Shown: one piece after another, positions 61,221-64,000 of the stretch
How the letters are laid out: each line of letters starts with the position of its first letter
How positions within the stretch are numbered: position 1 is the stretch's first letter
Assembly: GCA_014905825.1 (NCBI GenBank)
Contig: JACGCN010000008.1
Span: 868,001-932,000 of the forward strand
From: Lyophyllum atratum
Taxonomy: Eukaryota; Basidiomycota; Agaricomycetes; Agaricales; Lyophyllaceae
Direction: 5' to 3'
Length of the DNA: 64,000 bases
Notes under the pieces: model-generated
The model's database searches: none
What the model saw: the letters and a program-made list of their open reading frames with translations, nothing else
Told to the model about the DNA's origin: nothing
Position numbers and translations under genes: made by a program

Positions 61221-62473
61221 ATTACGGGATACAGGGAGAACACATAACCATGCAGTACGGACCAGAAAGACGAATGCATATGCCCCTCGAGCTCGAGGTT
61301 TTGTATGCCGCGTGGATTGAACATCGGTAGCAAAAATTCCGTGTTGGGATGAGAAAGCCAAGAATATGACCTGTCTTGTTTTCCTACATGGTTTGAGCGC
61401 ACATGTGTGACAGAAGAATCAAAGGAATTGCGGCACCGCTTGTGCATACCTGACGCGCTCCGAAATGTGTTTAATGCAAGAGGTCGGGATGCTTCAGACA
61501 AGCCACAGAAGAAGTTAATTCCTAATTGGTAGAAAAATTAGCTCATGAAAGGGTTGAAACAGTCCATGTGCGATGTAAGGTCCTCGAGAAACTGGTAAGT
61601 AGGGTGCTTGTGATTGGGGAAAGAGACAACTTGCTTCAACCGGAAATTTCCCGAAAAAGCTCGCTTTGTTTGTCCTCGACCGACTATTTCAATCAACTCC
61701 AAAAAAGTGCTCTTCATTCCACCCTCCTGCGATGAAGTTTGAACGCGTCTATGTTAACTGTTCCTCACTGCGTCGACCTTAGGAGCTGCGCTGACAGGAA
61801 TTGGAGTGCAGAAGAGGAGTACGACATCAGATTGTTTCTGACGACGATGATTCCTGGCAACACTCGGTGAGTGCAAGTTTGAGGACAAGGATCTTGGGGA
61901 CAATCTTCCATATGAAGCAGCCCAAGTCGTGGAAGGGCATCTCGGGGAGGGGGACAGCAGAGGCGGAATTCCCTTCGACAGGTTTAACGCTCCATGTGCA
62001 ATATTCTTCTCAAGACAGTCTCTTCCACTGTGGTTTATCTATTCTTCAGCCCATGCATTGGGACGGAGATGGCCTATGGCACTCAGTTAAATGCCCTGCT
62101 TGTTGCGAAACGGGAGACGTAGAGTAGGGCGTACCAAAGGTAGACTCGTGACCAGTCTCTCAACGGAGGAAACTTCGAGTAGAGGAGGCTTGCCCTTCGT
62201 CGAGGGAACGGTCACCGGTCTATACCAAAGACTGTTTCATGATACCGCGTTGGAAATTACTTCGGAGTCTGGGTGGGTCCATTCAGACACGATCAAGGTC
62301 TAAGTTATCCCTTGGTAACCAGCGAAAAAGATCTAGTCTCGGAAATCGGTGGGTCATTGAGACATGGGCTAAGAAACTTAAAGGGTGTGGAACCTCCTTA
62401 TCGCTTGTAACTAGCGAACAAGATCAACTCGCCTCGTCGCAATTCACAGCTCGGAAGTCCACAAAACAACAAA
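61221..62473. other. intergenic region without a supported gene
   Basis: 3' flank of the lyase and 5' flank of the dehydrogenase. Plus frames at 61801-62127 and 62091-62303 show no family features. No RNA gene is seen. Confidence 0.5.
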
Positions 62474-63540
62474 ATGGCATCCACACTAACCACAGCTCTC
62501 GATGGTAAGGACTTTCGGAAACCTTCTCTTTTCTGCACCAAGCGCTCAATGGTTCGATAGGGAAAGTGGCTATTGTCACTGGATCGTCTAGGGGTATTGG
62601 AGCAGCCATAGCAAGACGTCTGGCGGAGGAAGGTGCCAATGTCGTTGTAAATTGTCTGTCTATTTGCTTCAAGCCTCGATCACATCTTGATGATAATGGA
62701 ATATATCATAGATGTCAATAGCGCGAAGCCAGCTGAGGACCTCGTAAAGGAGATCTTAGCCAAAGGAAAGGGCGGAGCTGTGGCTGTCAAAGCCAATGTC
62801 TCGACAATTGCCGGCGGAAAGGAGCTTCTTGATGGAACCATCAAGGCGTACGGAAAGGTCGACATTTTGGTTTGCAATGCTGGGATCATGGGCAGCAAGC
62901 CCCTGGCCGATGTCGACGAGCAATTCTTCGATGATCATATGAACAGTAACGTGAAGGGGCCTTTATTTTTGGCGCAAGCTGTCGCGCCGCTCCTTCCAGC
63001 GCGTACGTCTCGTGCCTTCTCGTGCTCATAATGTTCATAAATCTATTAATAATCTCATCTGTCATGTGTAGCAGGTGGCCGTATCATATTCTTCTCTAGT
63101 AGCCTAACAGCTGCTTCCTCAGTTTTGCCCAATGCGCTCACTTATGTTGCCTCAAAGGGTTTGCACGAAGCTTAACGCCTCTAAGTCGTGGCTGACCATG
63201 CTCTCTGATCAGGCGCTATGGAGCAAATTTCACGCGTTCTTGCCAAGGACCTTGGGGCACGAGGAGTCACTGTAAATACGGTCTCCCCCGGCCCTGTCGA
63301 TACAGACCTGTTCCGAGCAGGCAAGCCGGACCAAGTCATAAACTTTATCGCTTCGCAGCACCCAGGTAATCGTCTCGGACAACCTGAAGATATCGCGCCA
63401 CTCGTCGCGTTTTTGGCCAGCCCAGCAGCGCAATGGGTCAATGGTCAAAACATTCGAGCGAACGGCGTCAGTGCCTTACCTTCGGTTAACTTGCGCCTAT
63501 CTGATCTGAGGCATGCCAAATACAGGGATTTGTGGTTTAG
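62474..63540 (+). CDS. short-chain dehydrogenase/reductase
   Basis: Start MASTLTTALDG. Spliced at about 62511-62560 to KVAIVTGSSRGIGAAIARRL (Rossmann TGxxxGIG), then at about 62656-62710 to YVNSAKPAEDLVKE. VDILVCNAGIMGSKPLADVD carries the NAG motif, GRIIFFSSSLTAASS the catalytic Ser region, and TYVASKGAMEQISRVLAKDL the YxxxK pair. VTVNTVSPGPVDTDLFRAGK and RLGQPEDIAPLVAFLASP follow. The end is obtained by splicing after IRANG across about 63465-63525 to GFVV and a stop, the usual SDR terminus. It is about 255 residues and complete, an NAD(P)-dependent classical SDR. The substrate is unknown. The acceptor at 63069-63074 is a tandem TAGCAG. Confidence 0.92.
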
Positions 63541-64000
63541 ATGTTCTAGAGATATCTCTCGCGTTGTCTGCTGTTCTACTTCTTGTCTCTTTGATTATCA
63601 TCCTGCCACTCCACAAGCTATGTAAAGAAAACTAGTCTGAGAAAAAGCTTGTTCGGCATCGATCGGACCGGGTTTACTTCCGAGGCTCGGACGACCTGCG
63701 GAGCTTGAACTGCGCTTATTGATTTCTAACATCGCGACCAAATATGTGCCCCATTCCTCGATTCTTTGAGCCTCAAACCAACGCAACTCAAACGAGATTT
63801 TTTCTTCATCCATCTAGACTCATGCCCTGAGGTGGATTATCTGTGTTTCTCGAGCCTGAGATGTCTTACGCCTCAAATTTGTGGGGATCTGAAGATCCTA
63901 CGGGGTCTCAGCTCTTCACTAACGGACACCGCTGATGCGCACAAGCCAGAACTCGAAGTTAATTCAGATCTCATGTACTCTTGCCACAAATATGGTCTTC
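63541..64000. other. window end; no supported gene
   Basis: A 71-codon minus frame (63598-63813, starting MDEEKISFELRWFEAQRIEE) could be a first or internal exon of an unseen gene, but nothing in the rest of the window confirms it. Confidence 0.3.

Noticed and set aside
63598..63813. Minus-strand frame near the window end
   Set aside because: Only 71 codons with no partner exons or recognisable family.

Overview
The window is nuclear DNA of a filamentous basidiomycete, most likely an Agaricomycete. Three things point there: dense genes broken by many introns of about 47-65 nt; families typical of these fungi (a long 2OG-Fe(II) dioxygenase, a short BTB protein, a bHLH SREBP, a D-amino-acid oxidase pair); and the complete absence of operons. 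I assembled gene models by eye from reading frames, splice signals and family motifs, so outer coordinates are firmer than every internal splice site.

Left part (1-20 kb): a 2OG-Fe(II) dioxygenase; a secreted CBM19-like protein divergent from ribosomal protein eS26; a Su(z)12-like VEFS-box protein (Polycomb repressive complex 2); an intron-containing tRNA, probably Trp; a CDK9/Bur1-type kinase with a long RS-rich N-terminus; a BTB-domain protein; and an Mss116-type mitochondrial DEAD-box helicase.

Middle (20-48 kb): an MTH1-like NUDIX hydrolase divergent from the helicase; two tandem D-amino-acid oxidases; a sphingolipid delta-4 desaturase divergent from an SREBP (Sre1) gene; two alpha/beta-hydrolase paralogues in opposite orientation flanking GPI3 (PIG-A); a very long disordered WW-domain protein; an UNC-50/Gmh1 Golgi protein; and calcineurin A.

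Right part (48-64 kb): dominated by a 9.9-kb tandem array of twelve nearly identical ~822-bp units (49876-59741). Each unit carries a perfect 12-bp-stem hairpin whose arm motif (TATCTGCC) recurs as iteron-like direct repeats about 20 bp apart, plus two further palindromes. A fumarase/aspartase-superfamily lyase begins only about 60 bp past the array, so its promoter probably lies in satellite DNA; it carries an apparent 1-nt frameshift. A short-chain dehydrogenase follows.

The strongest candidates for something undescribed are the array with its hairpin and iteron architecture, and the hydrolase paralogue pair in which each copy seems to have lost a different catalytic residue.
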